Below, piece by piece: positions 45,100 to 56,549 of a stretch of 64,000 bases of DNA. The notes below the pieces were generated by a model that searched no databases, had not been told where the DNA came from, and worked only from the letters and a program-made list of their open reading frames with translations. This DNA is from Dugong dugon (Eukaryota > Chordata > Mammalia > Sirenia > Dugongidae). Each line of letters begins with the position of its first letter. The first letter of the stretch is position 1. Where the stretch lies: assembly GCA_030035585.1 (NCBI GenBank), contig CM057466.1:58845233-58909232 (forward strand). Direction: 5' to 3'. A program made the position numbers and the translations under genes.

Positions 45100-45196
45100 T
45101 TATATCAGAATCTCAGGGTATGAGACTCCATACCCAGGCATGGTATTTTACCAGAGGAATCTAATGTGCAGCCAAAATTGAGAACCATTGCTCTAG
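45100..45196 (-). mobile_element. MER5-like fragment
   Basis: It reads 'tctaatgtgcagccaaaatt' and 'gagaaccattgctctag', an end of an MER5-type element. Confidence 0.5.
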
Positions 45197-45723
45197 AAAA
45201 TCCATATTCTCAATTCCAGAAGTTAAGAAGTTGAAAACCTAGAGGAAATGGACAAATTTCTATAAACACACTATCTACCCAAACTAACAGAAAATGATGT
45301 TAAAAATCTGGACAGACCTATAACAAGAGAGGAGATTGAAAAGACAACAACAACAACAAAAAACTCATGACAAAAAAAAAAGCCCTGGCCCACATGGCTT
45401 CACTGGAGAATTCTACCAAACATTCTGCTCAAACTATTTCAGAACACAGAAAAGGAAGGGATACTTCCGAATTCATTCTATGAAGCCAGCATAACCCTGA
45501 TACCAAAACCAGGCAAAGTCACCACAAAAAAAGAAAATTACAGACCAATATCTCTCATGAATATAGATGCAAAAATTCTCAACAAAATTCTCACCAGTAG
45601 AATTCAGCATCATATCAAAAAAATAATACACCACGACCAAGTAGGATTCATATCAGCTATGCAAGGATGGTTCAACATTAGAAAATCAATCAACGTAATC
45701 CACCACATAAATAAAGGAATCAC

Positions 45724-46179
45724 GTGATCATCTCAATTGACGCAGCAAAGGCATTCGACAAAGTCCAACACCCATTCCTGATAAAAATTCTCAATAAAAT
45801 AGGTATAGAAGGGAAATTCCTCAACATAATAAAGGACATCTATACAAAACCAACAGCCAACATCATTCTTAATGGAGAGAGGCTGAAAACATTCCCCTTG
45901 AGAACAGGAACAAGACAAGGATGCCCTTTATCACCACTCCTATATAACATTGTGCTGGAAGTCCTAGTTAGAGAAATAAGGCAAGAAAAAGAAATAAGGG
46001 GCATCAAAACTGGTAATGAAGAAGTAAAACTGTCTCTATTTGCAGATGATATGATACTGTATATAGAAAACCCAAAAGACTCCACAAACAAGTTACTGGA
46101 ATTAATAGAAAGATTCAGCAGAGTAGAAGGATACAAGATAAATATACAAAAATCGTTGGATTTCTATACACCAATATAG
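45724..46179 (+). pseudogene. L1 reverse transcriptase palm fragment
   Basis: A 151-codon open stretch of L1 ORF2 shows SIDAAKAFD (motif A), [12 protein letters not shown] (motif B) and LFADDMILY (motif C). The key Asp residues are thus present, but the frame is cut on both sides by shifts and stops. It comes from the truncated L1 at 45237–48355 and has no start of its own. Confidence 0.85.
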
Positions 46180-46730
46180 AGAACCACTAAAAGGAAATCA
46201 AGAAAACAATACTATTTATAATAACCTCTAAAAAAAAAATACTTATGAATAAATCTAACTGGGGATGTAAAAGACCTATACAAAGAAAACTACAAAACAC
46301 TATTGCAAGAAACCAAAAGAGACTTACATAAATGAAAAAACATACCATGCTCGTGGATAGGCAGAGTCAACACTGTGAAAATGTCAATTTTACCCAAAGC
46401 AATCTACAAAGACAACGCAATCTCGAACCAAATACCAACAGCATTCTTTAAAGAGATGAAAAAACTAATCATTAACTTTATTTACAAATGCAAGAGGCCC
46501 CAGATAAGTAAAGCACTATTGAAAAAGAAGAATAAAGTAGGAGGACTCCCACTACCTGACCTCAGAACCTACTATACAGCTACAATAGTCAGAACAGCCT
46601 GGTACTGGTACAATGACAGATACATTGACCAGTGGAACAGATTGGAGAACCCAGATGTAAGTCCATCCATGTACGGTCACCTGATCTTCGACAAGTGCCC
46701 AAAGTCTATCATATGGGGAAAAGACAGTCT

Positions 46731-47128
46731 ATTTTTTTTTTTTATTGTTGTAGTTTAAGTGAAAGTTTACAATTCAAGTTAGTCTCTCATACAAAAATTT
46801 ATACATACATTGTTACGTGACCCTAATTGCTCTCCCTGTACTGTGATAGCACACTCCTCCCTTCCACCCGATTCCTGTGTCCATTCAACCAGCTCATAAC
46901 CCTCTCTGCCTTCTCATCTCACGTCTGGACAAAAGCTGCCCATTTAGTCTCATTTATCTACTTGAGCTAAGAAGCACACTCTACATGAGTAACATCTTAT
47001 GTTCCACAGTCCAGTTCAATCCCTGTCTGAAGAGTTGGCCTTGGGAATGGTTTTAGTTCTGGGTTGACAGAGAGTCCAGGGCCCATGCTTTTTGGGGTTT
47101 CTCCAGTCTCAGTCAGACCATTTAGTCT
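46731..47128 (-). mobile_element. L1 3' UTR insertion inside another L1
   Basis: It starts 'attttttttttttattgttg' (inverted poly(A)) and follows the L1 3' UTR of 6208 for 398 bases. The host text 'gggaaaagacagtct' (46716–46730) reappears after it as 'gggaaaagtct' with four bases lost. Confidence 0.87.
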
Positions 47129-48673
47129 GGGAAAAGTCTTTTTAACAAATGGTGCTGGCAAAACTGGATGTCCATCTGCAAAAAAATTAACAGGACCCAT
47201 ATCTCACATCATACACAAAAATTAATTGAAAATGGATCAAAGACCTAAATATAAAACCAAAAACTATAAAGATCATGGAAGAACAAATAGGATCAATGCT
47301 AGAGGTCCTCATACACGGCATTAACAGGATACAAACCATAGCCAACAACACACAAACTCCAGAAGATAAGCTAGATAACTAGGCTCTTCTAAAAATTAAA
47401 CACTTACGCTCATCAAAAGACTTCACCAAAAGAGTAAAAAGAGAACCTACAGACTGGAAACAAATTTTTGGCTTTGACAAATCTGACAAAGATCTAATCT
47501 CTAAAATCTGCAGGAAAACCCAACACCTCTACAACAAAAAGACAAATAATCCAATTTAAAAATTGGCAAAGGAAATGAACACTTCACCAGAGAAAACATT
47601 TAAGTGGCTAATAGATACATGAGGAAATGCTTGAGATCACTAGCCATCAGAGAAGTGCAAATCAAAACCACAATGAGATACCGTCTCACCCTGGCATTAC
47701 TGGCATGAATCAAAAGCACAGAAAATAACAAATGTTGGAGAGACTGCGGGGAGATTGGAACTCTTATGCACTGCTGGTGGGAATACAAAATGGTTCAACC
47801 GTTCTGGAAAACGATATGGCACTTCCTTAGAAAGCTATAAATAGAAATACCATATGATCCAGCAATCCCACTCCTAGGAATATAGGCTAGAGAAATAAGA
47901 GCCATCACATGAATAGACATACGCATACCTATGTTCACTACAGCATTTTTCACAATAGCAAAAAGATGGAAATAACCTAGGTGCTCCTCAACAGATAAAT
48001 GGTTAAACAAACTGTGGTACATACGCACAATGGCGTACTGTGCAATGATAAAGAACACTGATAAATCTGCGAAGCATCTCACAACATGGATGAATCTGAA
48101 TGAAATAAGTCAATCTGTATGAGACCACTACTATAAAAACCTATGAAAAGGGTTACACGCAAAAAGAAACATTCTTTGTTGATTACAAGGGAGGGGAGGG
48201 GATGGAAAAACACGAAATAGACAATAGATAAGTGGTAACCTTGGTGAAGGGTAAGACAGTACACAGTACTGGGAAAGCCAGCACAGCTTGTCCAAGGTAA
48301 GGTCATGGAAGCTCTTGAGAGAAAAAGAGAGAAAGAAAGAAGGGAAAAAACCCCACAGAAGCTAAGAAGTTGAAACAAAGGAGCAGAACAGTTTTACAGA
48401 TCATAATATTTTTGGATTTTACATTGTATTTTATGACTCCAGATATTATTAGGGTTTTCTGGGTCCAAGTGATCAGCTGTATCTGTTTAAGATTTATTAT
48501 TAGAAAGTCACTGTATAATAGATACATTTTTAAGGGATCCTTTTCAAAATGACCGCATAGCCAAAACATACACTGTAAGACAGACACTCGCCCACAGTCA
48601 TGCTTTTTGTCGCCTTTTATTCTCCAAGTTCAAAGAGCAGTGACAAGCAGAATCAGCAGTTAGAAAGACTGTA

Positions 48674-48829
48674 TTGTTGGTTGCCATAGAGTCGATTCTG
48701 ACTGATATTGACCTTTTGGAAGTAGATCACCAGGCTTGTCTTTCGAGGTGCCTCTGAGTGGGTTTGAACCATCAACTTTTTGACTAGTAGTGGAGCGCTT
48801 AACCGTTTATACCGTCCAGGGACTCGGCA
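48674..48829 (-). mobile_element. AfroSINE, layout B, antisense, with 12-bp target duplication
   Basis: It reads 'ttgttggttgccatagagtc' to 'taccgtccagggactcggca'. AGAAAGACTGTA lies at 48662–48673 and 48830–48841. Confidence 0.9.
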
Positions 48830-49289
48830 AGAAAGACTGTAGGTGCTTACTTAGTCAAGCAGATTGGTACAGTCTGGGATGATTATGTAAAGCAGCCCTT
48901 TTGGCCTGATGACATGGATGCCTAGTGTTATTCCTTAAGGAGGATTCTTCACAAATATCAAGAAAAGTTTTTGCTTCCCCCCCAATCACTTTGTAAGGAG
49001 GAACTGCTTGTCATTGCCAGTGTTTTGACGTTAGTGTGGTTGGGGTGGGAAATGTGCTAGCAGTGAGAACTCTGAGAGGTTGGGGCAGCGGCTGCTGTGG
49101 CATGCTTGGCTGGCCATGTTCCTTACCCAGGCTGGGAATTTCATCTGCCTGGCAGGGTGGAGCAGCCATCATTGGCTTGGAGACCCACCAGATAAGGCTT
49201 AGAGGTGGACAGACAAATTCTGATATCTCAGATATATCACCTATTTACCAAAGAGAATTGTATTCTTGAATAGTTAGCATATTTTTCAT

Positions 49290-50250
49290 TCATTAAACTT
49301 TTAAGTGTTTACTCTGTGTTAGGTGCTGCCCAGGCAACTGTTGGCTACACAGTCCCTGTTCCCAGCAACCTCCCAGCCTTGTGGGAGACACAGACAGGTA
49401 ATGAGTTATGACAGCAGGTAGTAAGTGCTAAGACGGGGCAGAACACAGAATGAGCTCACAGGAGGGGCATCCTTATCACCAAGGTGTGGAAGGAAAGAAG
49501 AAGGGAAGGAAGGAGGTAGAGGTTCTGGAAAGGCTTCCCCAGAGCAGGAGTTGGCATCCCTGCTGAGTCCCAGAGGGTGAAGAGAAGTTAGCCAGTTAGA
49601 GGAGCTGCTAAGAGCAGACATGAGGATGGGAGAGGGGATGGGCAGGTAGATCATTGGGGCTGATTCAAGGGAAGGGGGAAGAAGTTCAGGCAGAAGAGCT
49701 AGGGGATTAGTAGATGACCAGGGTAGGCCGCCAGGATCAGATGCACAGGCTTGCAGTGCACAGCCTCACCTCAGGGAGTGCCATAACCATTAAAGACACT
49801 GCAGATTTATGTATTTGTTATGATGGTTTTACAGCAGGTGGCAAGAAGGCATCTTGGGAAGGGACACTGTTTTCTAATTTGCACAAAGATGCTGCATGGG
49901 CTCCTGGCAGCCCAGAAGATTTTGAAGGGTTTACTATGTCACACATGCCGAGGACTTTGGATTGTGTCCTGATGGCAGTGGGACACCTTTGAGGGATTTA
50001 AAACTGGGAAGTGATATGAAAAGACACCAGTATGGAGGATGAACCGGAAGAGGGGAGACTGGAGGCAGATAGCTTGTTAGGAGGTCCTCAAAATAATCCA
50101 GGCAAACAAGGACGAGGTCCTGAAGGAAGGCCCTGGAACTCTCAGAGGAGGACTCCAGGGACTTTCCTGAGATAAAGTCACTTTGACCTGGTGATGAGGT
50201 GTGGGGATGTGAAGGTGAGGGAGAAGTGAGGAGCCTTCGAAGGTTTCTGG
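49290..50250 (+). mobile_element. Ancient L2 LINE remains
   Basis: Phrases such as 'gtgtttactctgtgttaggt', 'gtgggagacacagacaggta' and 'tcctcaaaataatccaggca' recall the L2 3' region. The borders are uncertain and unique sequence may be mixed in. Confidence 0.45.
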
Positions 50251-50259
50251 CTCCATCAC

Positions 50260-51060
50260 TGTGTGGGGCTACTTATTAGATAAGGAAGAGGAAACGTTGA
50301 AAAGTCCATTTCAGAAACAGTTTTTAAAAAATGTGTAGGCACTAGAGGTTTTCTTTCTGTTTACAGATGGTTGTAAATCAAGATTGTCTGGAACTCAATG
50401 CCCAGGAAGAGTCCAAGTTAATAACTGAAGCCCAATGCTTGGATTAGTGCCAAGACTGTAGTTCAGAGTAAACCTTTCCCTCTCCCTCTCCCCGTGGCTT
50501 TCTCAGTGTAGTGGTGGTGCAGGAAGGACAGGGCAGAGCTTATGCCCACCTGAGTTCAAGGCTGCTGTTGTGATGAATGTGTCCTTGGACACTTTTGATA
50601 CCTTTTTGTGCTTGATTTAAGTATGAACAAGTTAGAGATTATGCAAAGGCTGTCAGATTGTTCTGAGCTACCATGATCACTTTTTCTTAATTATTATATT
50701 AGAAAAAAAAATTACACAAACTTGTTGTTAGCCTTTTATCTGAAAGGTTAAGGCTTTAGCACAAAGGAGAAGGGGTGGGATTTAGCAAATTTTTTATATT
50801 AAGTCTATTAGTTTAAGCTGTGTTGAAAATCTTTCCAAAATGCCTAAGACTTCCCTTACATAATAAGTAGGATGAACTCAGTAGAATCTTTTGAGTCTTT
50901 CAGGACATTCCCTGTGGTAACATGTTGCACATTTAGATGCCAATGTAATTGATAGAAATGTAGATATTTAAAATATGAGTGATTGGTTTGAATATATATA
51001 CTCATCTAGGACATACCCTGAAAGTTGCTTTTAAAATCAGTTATGAGCTTGTATTCTTCC
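50260..51060. other. Unassigned intron 9 stretch
   Basis: AT-rich in its second half; nothing recognised. Confidence 0.4.
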
Positions 51061-51061
51061 T

Positions 51062-51195
51062 ATAATAGAAAGAGCATGGGCTTGGAAATCAGGCAAAGCT
51101 GGGTGCAAATCCTGACTCTACAGTCCTGGCTACGTGACCTTGGGCAAGTTAAGTAACCTTTCTGAGCATCGTTTGCCTCAACTATAATGTGTGTG
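51062..51195 (+). mobile_element. MIR SINE
   Basis: It carries 'agcatgggcttggaaatcag' and 'gtgaccttgggcaagttaag', the MIR core. Confidence 0.78.
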
Positions 51196-51204
51196 TCTAT
51201 CTTA

Positions 51205-51267
51205 CAGGGCTCTTGCTTGACTTCATTATTTACTGATGCATAATAATGAAGTCAAGCAAGAGCCCTG
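51205..51267. repeat. Perfect 26-bp hairpin
   Basis: CAGGGCTCTTGCTTGACTTC plus six more bases (51205–51230) is the exact inverse of 51242–51267. The loop is 11 bases, TACTGATGCAT. Confidence 0.93.
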
Positions 51268-51272
51268 CATTG

Positions 51273-54200
51273 TTTTTTAAATTCTGGTAAGATACATAAA
51301 ACATAAAATTTGCTATTTTTACCACTTTTTACAAATTTTATTGTGCTTTAGGTGAAAGTTTACAGTGCAGATTAGTTTCTCATTCAAAATTTTATGCACA
51401 AACTGTTTTGTGACAAAGGTTGCAATCCCTGCAATGTGTCAGCACTCTCCCCCTTTCCACCCAGGTTCCCCGTGTCCGTTCGTCCAGTTTTCCTCTCCCT
51501 TCCTGCCTTCTTCTCTTTGCTTTTGAACAGATGTTGCCCGTTTGGTCTTCTGTACTTGATTGAACTAAGAAGCATGTTCCCCACATGTGTTACTGTTTGT
51601 TTCATAGGCCTGTCAAATCTCTGGCTGAAAGGTGGACTTTGGGAGGTTTCAGTTCTGAGTTAGCTGAGTGTCAGGTGGCCATAGTCTCAGGTTCCTCTAG
51701 TCTCTGTCAGACAAGTAAGTCTGGTCTGTTTTTGTGAATGTGAATTTTGTTCTACACTTTTCTCCCCCTCTGTCCGGGACCCTCTGTTGTGATCCCTGTC
51801 AGAGCCATTGGTGGTGGTAGCTGGGCCCCATCTAGTTCTTCTGGGCTCAGGTTGGTGGAGGCTGTGGTTCATGTGGTCCATTAGTCCCTGGGACTAATAT
51901 TTTCCTTGTGTCTTTTTTTTTTTTTTTTAAATCTCCAGACAGGATGGGGCCAACAGATTTATCTTAGATTTACGCTTGCAAGTTTTTAAGACCCCAGATT
52001 CTACTCATCAGAGTAGGATGTAGAATATTTTCTTCATGAACTGTGTTATGCCAGTTGACCTAGATGTCCCCCGAGACCATGGTCCCCAGCACTCAGCCCC
52101 AGTGACTTGGTCCCTCAGGTATTTGGATGTGTATAGGAAGCTTCCATGACTTTGCCTTGGTCAACTTGTGCTGACTTCTCCTGTATTGTGTGTTGTCTTT
52201 CCCTTCACCAGAGTTAACACTTGTCTGCTGTCTATAGTGATTTCTCCTCCCAACACCTCACCTCCCTCATAACTGTCAAAAAAAGTATTATTTTTTTGTG
52301 TGTAAGCCTTTTCTTGGATTTTTATAATAATGGTCTCATACAATGTTGGTCCTTTTGTGATTGACTTATTTCACTCAACATAGTGCCCTCCAGATTCATC
52401 CATGTTGTGAGATGTTTTGTGATTTGTCATTGCTCTTTATCATTCTGCAGTATTCCATTGTGTGTATGTACCATAATTTGTTTATCCATTCACCTGTTGA
52501 TGGGCAGTTAGGTTGTTTCCGTCTTTTTGCTATTGTGAATAACGCTGCAATGAGCATGGGTGTGCATATGTCTATTTGTGTGATGGCTCTTATTTCTCTA
52601 GGATCTATTCCTAGGAGTGGGATTGCTGGATCGTATGGTATTTCTGTTTCTAGCTTTTCAAGGAGATGCCACATCCCTTTCCGTAGTGGTTGTACCATTT
52701 TACATTCCCACTAGCAATGCGTAAGAATTCCTATATCCCCACAACGTCTCCAACATTTGTTATTTTCTGTTTTTTCTTGATTTGTGCCGGTAATGTTGGG
52801 GTAAGATGGTATCTCATTGTAGTTGTGATTTGCATTTCTTTAATGGCTAATGATCACGAACGTTTCCTCATGTGTCTGTTAGCTGCCTGAATGTCTTCTT
52901 CGGTGAAGTGTCTGTTCATATCCTGTTCCCATTTTTAATTGGATTATTTGTCTTTTAGTTGTTGAGGTGTTGAAGTATTTTATAGATTTTAGAGATCAGA
53001 CCCTTGTCAGATACGTTGTAGCCAATTTTCTTTTTTCCAGTCTGTAGGTTCTCTTTTTACTCTCTTTGTGAAGTCCATTGATGAGCCAAAGTGTTTAGTT
53101 TTTAGGCATTCCCGGTTATCTAGTTTATCTTCTGGTGTTTGTGCATTGTTAGTTATTGTTTGTATTGTATTTATGCCACGTATTAAGGCCCCTAGTGTTG
53201 TCCGTATTTTTTCTTCCATGGTCTTTATCATTTAGGTTTTATATTTAGGTCTTTGATCCATTTTGAGTTAGTTTTTGTATATGGTGTGAGGTATGGATGC
53301 TGTTTTATTTTTTTTACAGATGGACATCCACTTTAGCCAGTACCATTTGTTAAAAAGACTGTCTTTTCCTTATTTAACGAACTTTTGTCCCTTGTCCAAA
53401 GACCATCTGACCTATTGGTGGATGGATTTATGTCTGGGTTCTTGATTCTGTTCTGTTGGTCTACGTGTCTGTCATTGTACCAATACCGGGCTCTTTTGAA
53501 TGCCATGGCTGTATAGTAGGTTCTGAGATCAGGTAATGTGAGACCTTCTACTTTGTTCTTTTTCTTCAGTAATGCTTTGCTTATGTGGGTCCTCTTTCCT
53601 TTCCATATAAAGTAGGTGATTAGTTTTTCCATTTCATTAAAGAATGCTATTGGTATTTGGATCAGGATTGCATTATATCTGTAGATCATTTTGGGTAGAA
53701 TTGACATTTTCATAGTGTTGAGTCTACCTATCCATGAGCATGGTATGCTTTTCCATTTATGTAGTCTCTTTTGGTTTCTTGCAGTAGTGTTTTGTATTTT
53801 TCTTTGTATAGGTCTTTTACATCCCTGGTTAGATTTATTCCTAAGTATTTTATCTTTTTAGGGGCTATTATAAATGGTATTGTTTTCCTGATTTCCTTTT
53901 TGAAGTTCTGTTTGTTAGTATATAGGAATCCAACTGATTTTTTTAATGTTTATCTTGTATTCTGCTTCTCTGCTGAATCTTTCTGTTAGTTCCAGTAGTT
54001 TTCTTGTGGAATCTTTGGAGTTCTCTATGTATAGTATTATATCATCTGTGAAAATGGATAGTTTTACTTCTTCATTTCCAATTTGGATGCCCTTTATTTC
54101 TTTTTCTTGTGTTATTGCTCTAGCTACGACTTTCAGCACAGTGTTAAATAGGAATGATGATGAACGGCATCCTTATCTTGTTCCCGTTCTCAAAGGGAAT

Positions 54201-54712
54201 GCTTTCAGCCTCTCTCCATTGAGAATGATGTTGGCTATTGGTTTTGTCTAGATACCCTTTATTTTGTTGAGGAATTTCCCTTCTATTCCTATTTTATTGA
54301 GAATTTTTATCAGAAACTTGTGTTGGACTTTATCAAATGCCTTTTCTGCATTGATTGAAATGATCATGTGATTTATTTTCACCATTTTAAAGTGACGATT
54401 CAGTGACTTTAATTAATTCAAAATGTTATGCAACCTCACCGTTATTTCCAAAACTTTTCATCACCCCAAACAGAAATTTAGTACCCATTAAGCAATAATT
54501 TCCCATTCTCCTGAACTGCCCCATCCTCAGTCACCTGATAACCACTAATAAGCTTTGGTCTCTATGCATTTGCCTATTCTAGATAGTTCATATAAGTGGG
54601 ATCATACAATATTTGTCCTTTTTTTTCTGACTTCACTCGCATAATGTTTTCAAGGTTCAGTTATGTTGTAACATATCAGAACTTCATTTCTCTTTATGGC
54701 TGAATAATACAA
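51273..54712 (-). mobile_element. Old L1M 3' end, antisense, split by a younger L1
   Basis: The left part, 51273–51329 ('aagatacataaaacataaaa'), continues after the younger L1 at 54375 with 'attttcaccattttaaagtg', 'tctctatgcatttgcctatt' and 'catacaatatttgtcctttt'. Confidence 0.75.
51330..54374 (-). mobile_element. 5'-truncated L1, antisense, inserted in the L1M
   Basis: On the minus strand it runs from ORF2 (54374, RT region) to a long 3' UTR (about 52330–51330). The ends sit in a diverged target repeat, attttaccactttt-like (51315–51329) and attttcaccatttta (54375–54389). ORF2 pieces include RTYYTAMAFKRARYWYNDRH (53713–53333) and MGVHMSICV in reverse view. It cannot code for a working protein. 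Confidence 0.87.
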
Positions 54713-54829
54713 GAGCCTTGGATTTTTGAGATGTGTGTCTATTGAGAACTACTGTGTGCTGGGCACTGTGATGGCACTGGGGGGTCCTGTGGTGAACTGT
54801 TGCTCTGTTTTTAGTCTCCTGGGTGTTTC

Positions 54830-55215
54830 ACTTATCTGTTGCTGTGTAATAAATCACTCAAAACTTCATGTCTTAAAACAGCAAGGATTATTTCTCACAA
54901 TGGAGTGGGTTGGCTGGGTGGTTCTTCCACTGGTCTTACTGGAGGGTTGGCTGGGGCTGAGCTCAGCTGGGACAGCTGAGCATCTCTCTCTATGTGGCCT
55001 TCTGTCCTCGAAGAGGGCAGACTGGGTTCCTCACATGGTGGTGTCAGGGTTCCCAGAGGGCGAGAGTGGAGACTGCAAAGCCTCTTGCACCCTGGGCTCA
55101 GAAGTCACACAACAGTGATTTCAGTTTATCCCGTTGACCCAAGTAAGTCACTAGGACAGCCCAGATTCCAGGGGTGGGGAAACCGAGTGTACCTCTGGGT
55201 ATTAGGAGTGGCAGG
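54830..55215. mobile_element. Mammalian interspersed repeat, MLT1-like
   Basis: The text 'cttatctgttgctgtgtaat', 'gttggctgggtggttcttcc' and 'agaagtcacacaacagtgat' belongs to a common mammalian repeat, probably an ERVL-MaLR LTR. The class is not certain. Confidence 0.5.
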
Positions 55216-55254
55216 GAATGTGTGGGCACATTTAGTGTACTGCAGTGGGGAGTA

Positions 55255-55560
55255 AAAAAATCAATACACGTAAATAAGTAAAATAAGTGATTAAAAAGTC
55301 ACTTCATATGTTTGTGAAGGACAAATGCAGCTGAGATAGAGACTAAGGAGAGGAAGGGGGTAGGTCTTTTTATACAGATCAATCAGGAAAGACCTTCCTG
55401 AGGAGTTGACATTTGAACTGAGCCCGGAGGAAGAGAAAGGGCCTGCCACGCCCAGGACCAGGGAGGGCATTCCCGCAGGGGGAACAGCCTGAGCAGAGGT
55501 CCTCAGATGGGAAAGCACTTGTTTGAGGGATTAGAAGCTGCCTGGCTGCTGGAAAGGCCA
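55255..55560 (+). mobile_element. L2/MIR-like ancient repeat
   Basis: The text 'gaccttcctgaggagttgac' and 'gaactgagcccggaggaaga' is typical of these old elements. Confidence 0.4.
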
Positions 55561-56046
55561 TGTGCCTGGAAGTTTAACTGAGATAATCTGAGCGATGCCC
55601 TAAAAACCATGGCTGACATGTAGCAGGGCTGAATTTATATTAGTTTCTTTTCTTCTAGAAAATGAAAGATAAAAATATGTTTATGTCAAGATGAGACAGG
55701 AATCCACTTCATTAGATGAATGAATCTAATTCATTAGATGGGAATCTAATATGAATTTTTCTGTATAAGGCTCAATTTGGAAAAAAAATGTTTTTATAGG
55801 GGTAGATGTTGAAAGATTATAACTGTTTTGCAAACAAACACCTACCCCTAGATGTTTCTTAATGGTGTCTCTGGCTTTTCCTGAATATTGTTCGATTTCC
55901 CTTTAAGATATAGTCTCCTGGGTGAAGAATGTTTACAAGCCAGAGATAATGCCTAGTCTATGTCCCCTAGTTCTGCTGGGGAAGGGAGAGATTCACAAAG
56001 GAATGAGGAGTAGAGATCTTCTCTGAAAGTTTTTTCTCCTTTGCAG

Positions 56047-56178
56047 GTTGTGAATGTGACTTGGATGGTGTTCTCCCTGAAATATGTGCCCGTGGAAGGT
56101 GTCTCTGCCGCCCTGGGGTGGAGGGCTCTCGATGTGATACCTGTCGCTTAGGTTTCTACTCATTCCCTATATGCCAAG
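56047..56178 (+). CDS. LAMA3: LAMA3 exon E10: LE4 module
   Basis: This 132-nt exon encodes CECDLDGVLPEICARGRCLC, then RPGVEGSRCDTCRLGFYSFP and ICQ, with all eight LE cysteines. It runs from phase 1 to phase 1 between 'tctcctttgcag' and 'gtaagc'. Compared with human alpha-3B as I remember it (EICDAHGRC), one residue seems to be missing between the third and fourth cysteine. A layout-C AfroSINE with its target duplication starts within 20 bases of the donor. The next LE exon is not in the remaining 7.8 kb. Confidence 0.95.
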
Positions 56179-56197
56179 GTAAGCGGGCAAAATATAG

Positions 56198-56534
56198 TTG
56201 TTAGCTGCCACTGAGTTTGCTCCGACTTACGGCGACCCCATACACAGCAATGAAATGTTGTCCTGTCCTACAGCATCTTCGTGATTGGTTGCAGATTGTA
56301 CTGTTGTGATCATAGGAGTTTCATTGGCTGATTTTCAGAAGTAGATTGCCAGACCTTTCTTCCTAGTCTGTCTTAGTCTGGAAGCTCCACTGAAATCTGC
56401 TTAGCATCATAGCTACATGCAAGCCTCCACTAACAGATGGGTGGTGGCTGCACATGAGGTGCACTGATAGGAAATCAAACCCAAGTCTCCCTCATGGAAG
56501 CCAGGAATTCTACCACTGAACCACAAATGCCCCA
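56198..56534 (-). mobile_element. AfroSINE-related element, layout C, antisense, near E10 donor
   Basis: It is the reverse of the 18892 copy: 'ctgccactgagtttgctccg', 'ttggctgattttcagaagta', 'tagcatcatagctacatgca'. GGCAAAATATAG (56186–56197) and GGTAAAACATAG (56535–56546) flank it, 10 of 12 matching. Confidence 0.85.
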
Positions 56535-56549
56535 GGTAAAACATAGCAT

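Larger units (their letters stand above)
45237..48355 (+). mobile_element. 5'-truncated L1, sense, with 20-bp target duplication
   Basis: CAGAAGTTAAGAAGTTGAAA (45217–45236) recurs at 48356–48375 with one mismatch. The body is ORF2 from the RT region to the end, then a short 3' UTR ending in 'aagaaagaagggaaaaaacc'. That tail differs from the long 3' UTR of the L1 at 6208, so it is another subfamily. A separate L1 3' UTR piece is inserted at 46731–47128. Confidence 0.9.
1678..56178 (+). other. LAMA3: LAMA3 gene body, ten internal exons (alpha-3B-specific part)
   Basis: Ten exons join without a stop: 118, 119, 171, 92, 116, 119, 91, 132, 63 and 132 nt. Every acceptor is AG; every donor is GT except the one after E9, which is GC. 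The joined product matches, from memory, human laminin alpha-3B from about residue 150 onward, including stretches such as [17 protein letters not shown] and CRPGVEG. Laminin alpha-3 pairs with beta-3 and gamma-2 in laminin-332 (3A32/3B32) of epithelial basement membranes. The LN domain, found only in the long form, drives laminin network assembly. Laminin alpha-5 is the nearest alternative but fits the linker after LE3 less well. The first exons, the signal peptide and the promoter are outside the window. Confidence 0.96.

Noticed and set aside
49714-49992. 92-codon frame on the plus strand
   Set aside because: It has no conserved pattern or splice context and lies in old L2-like sequence.
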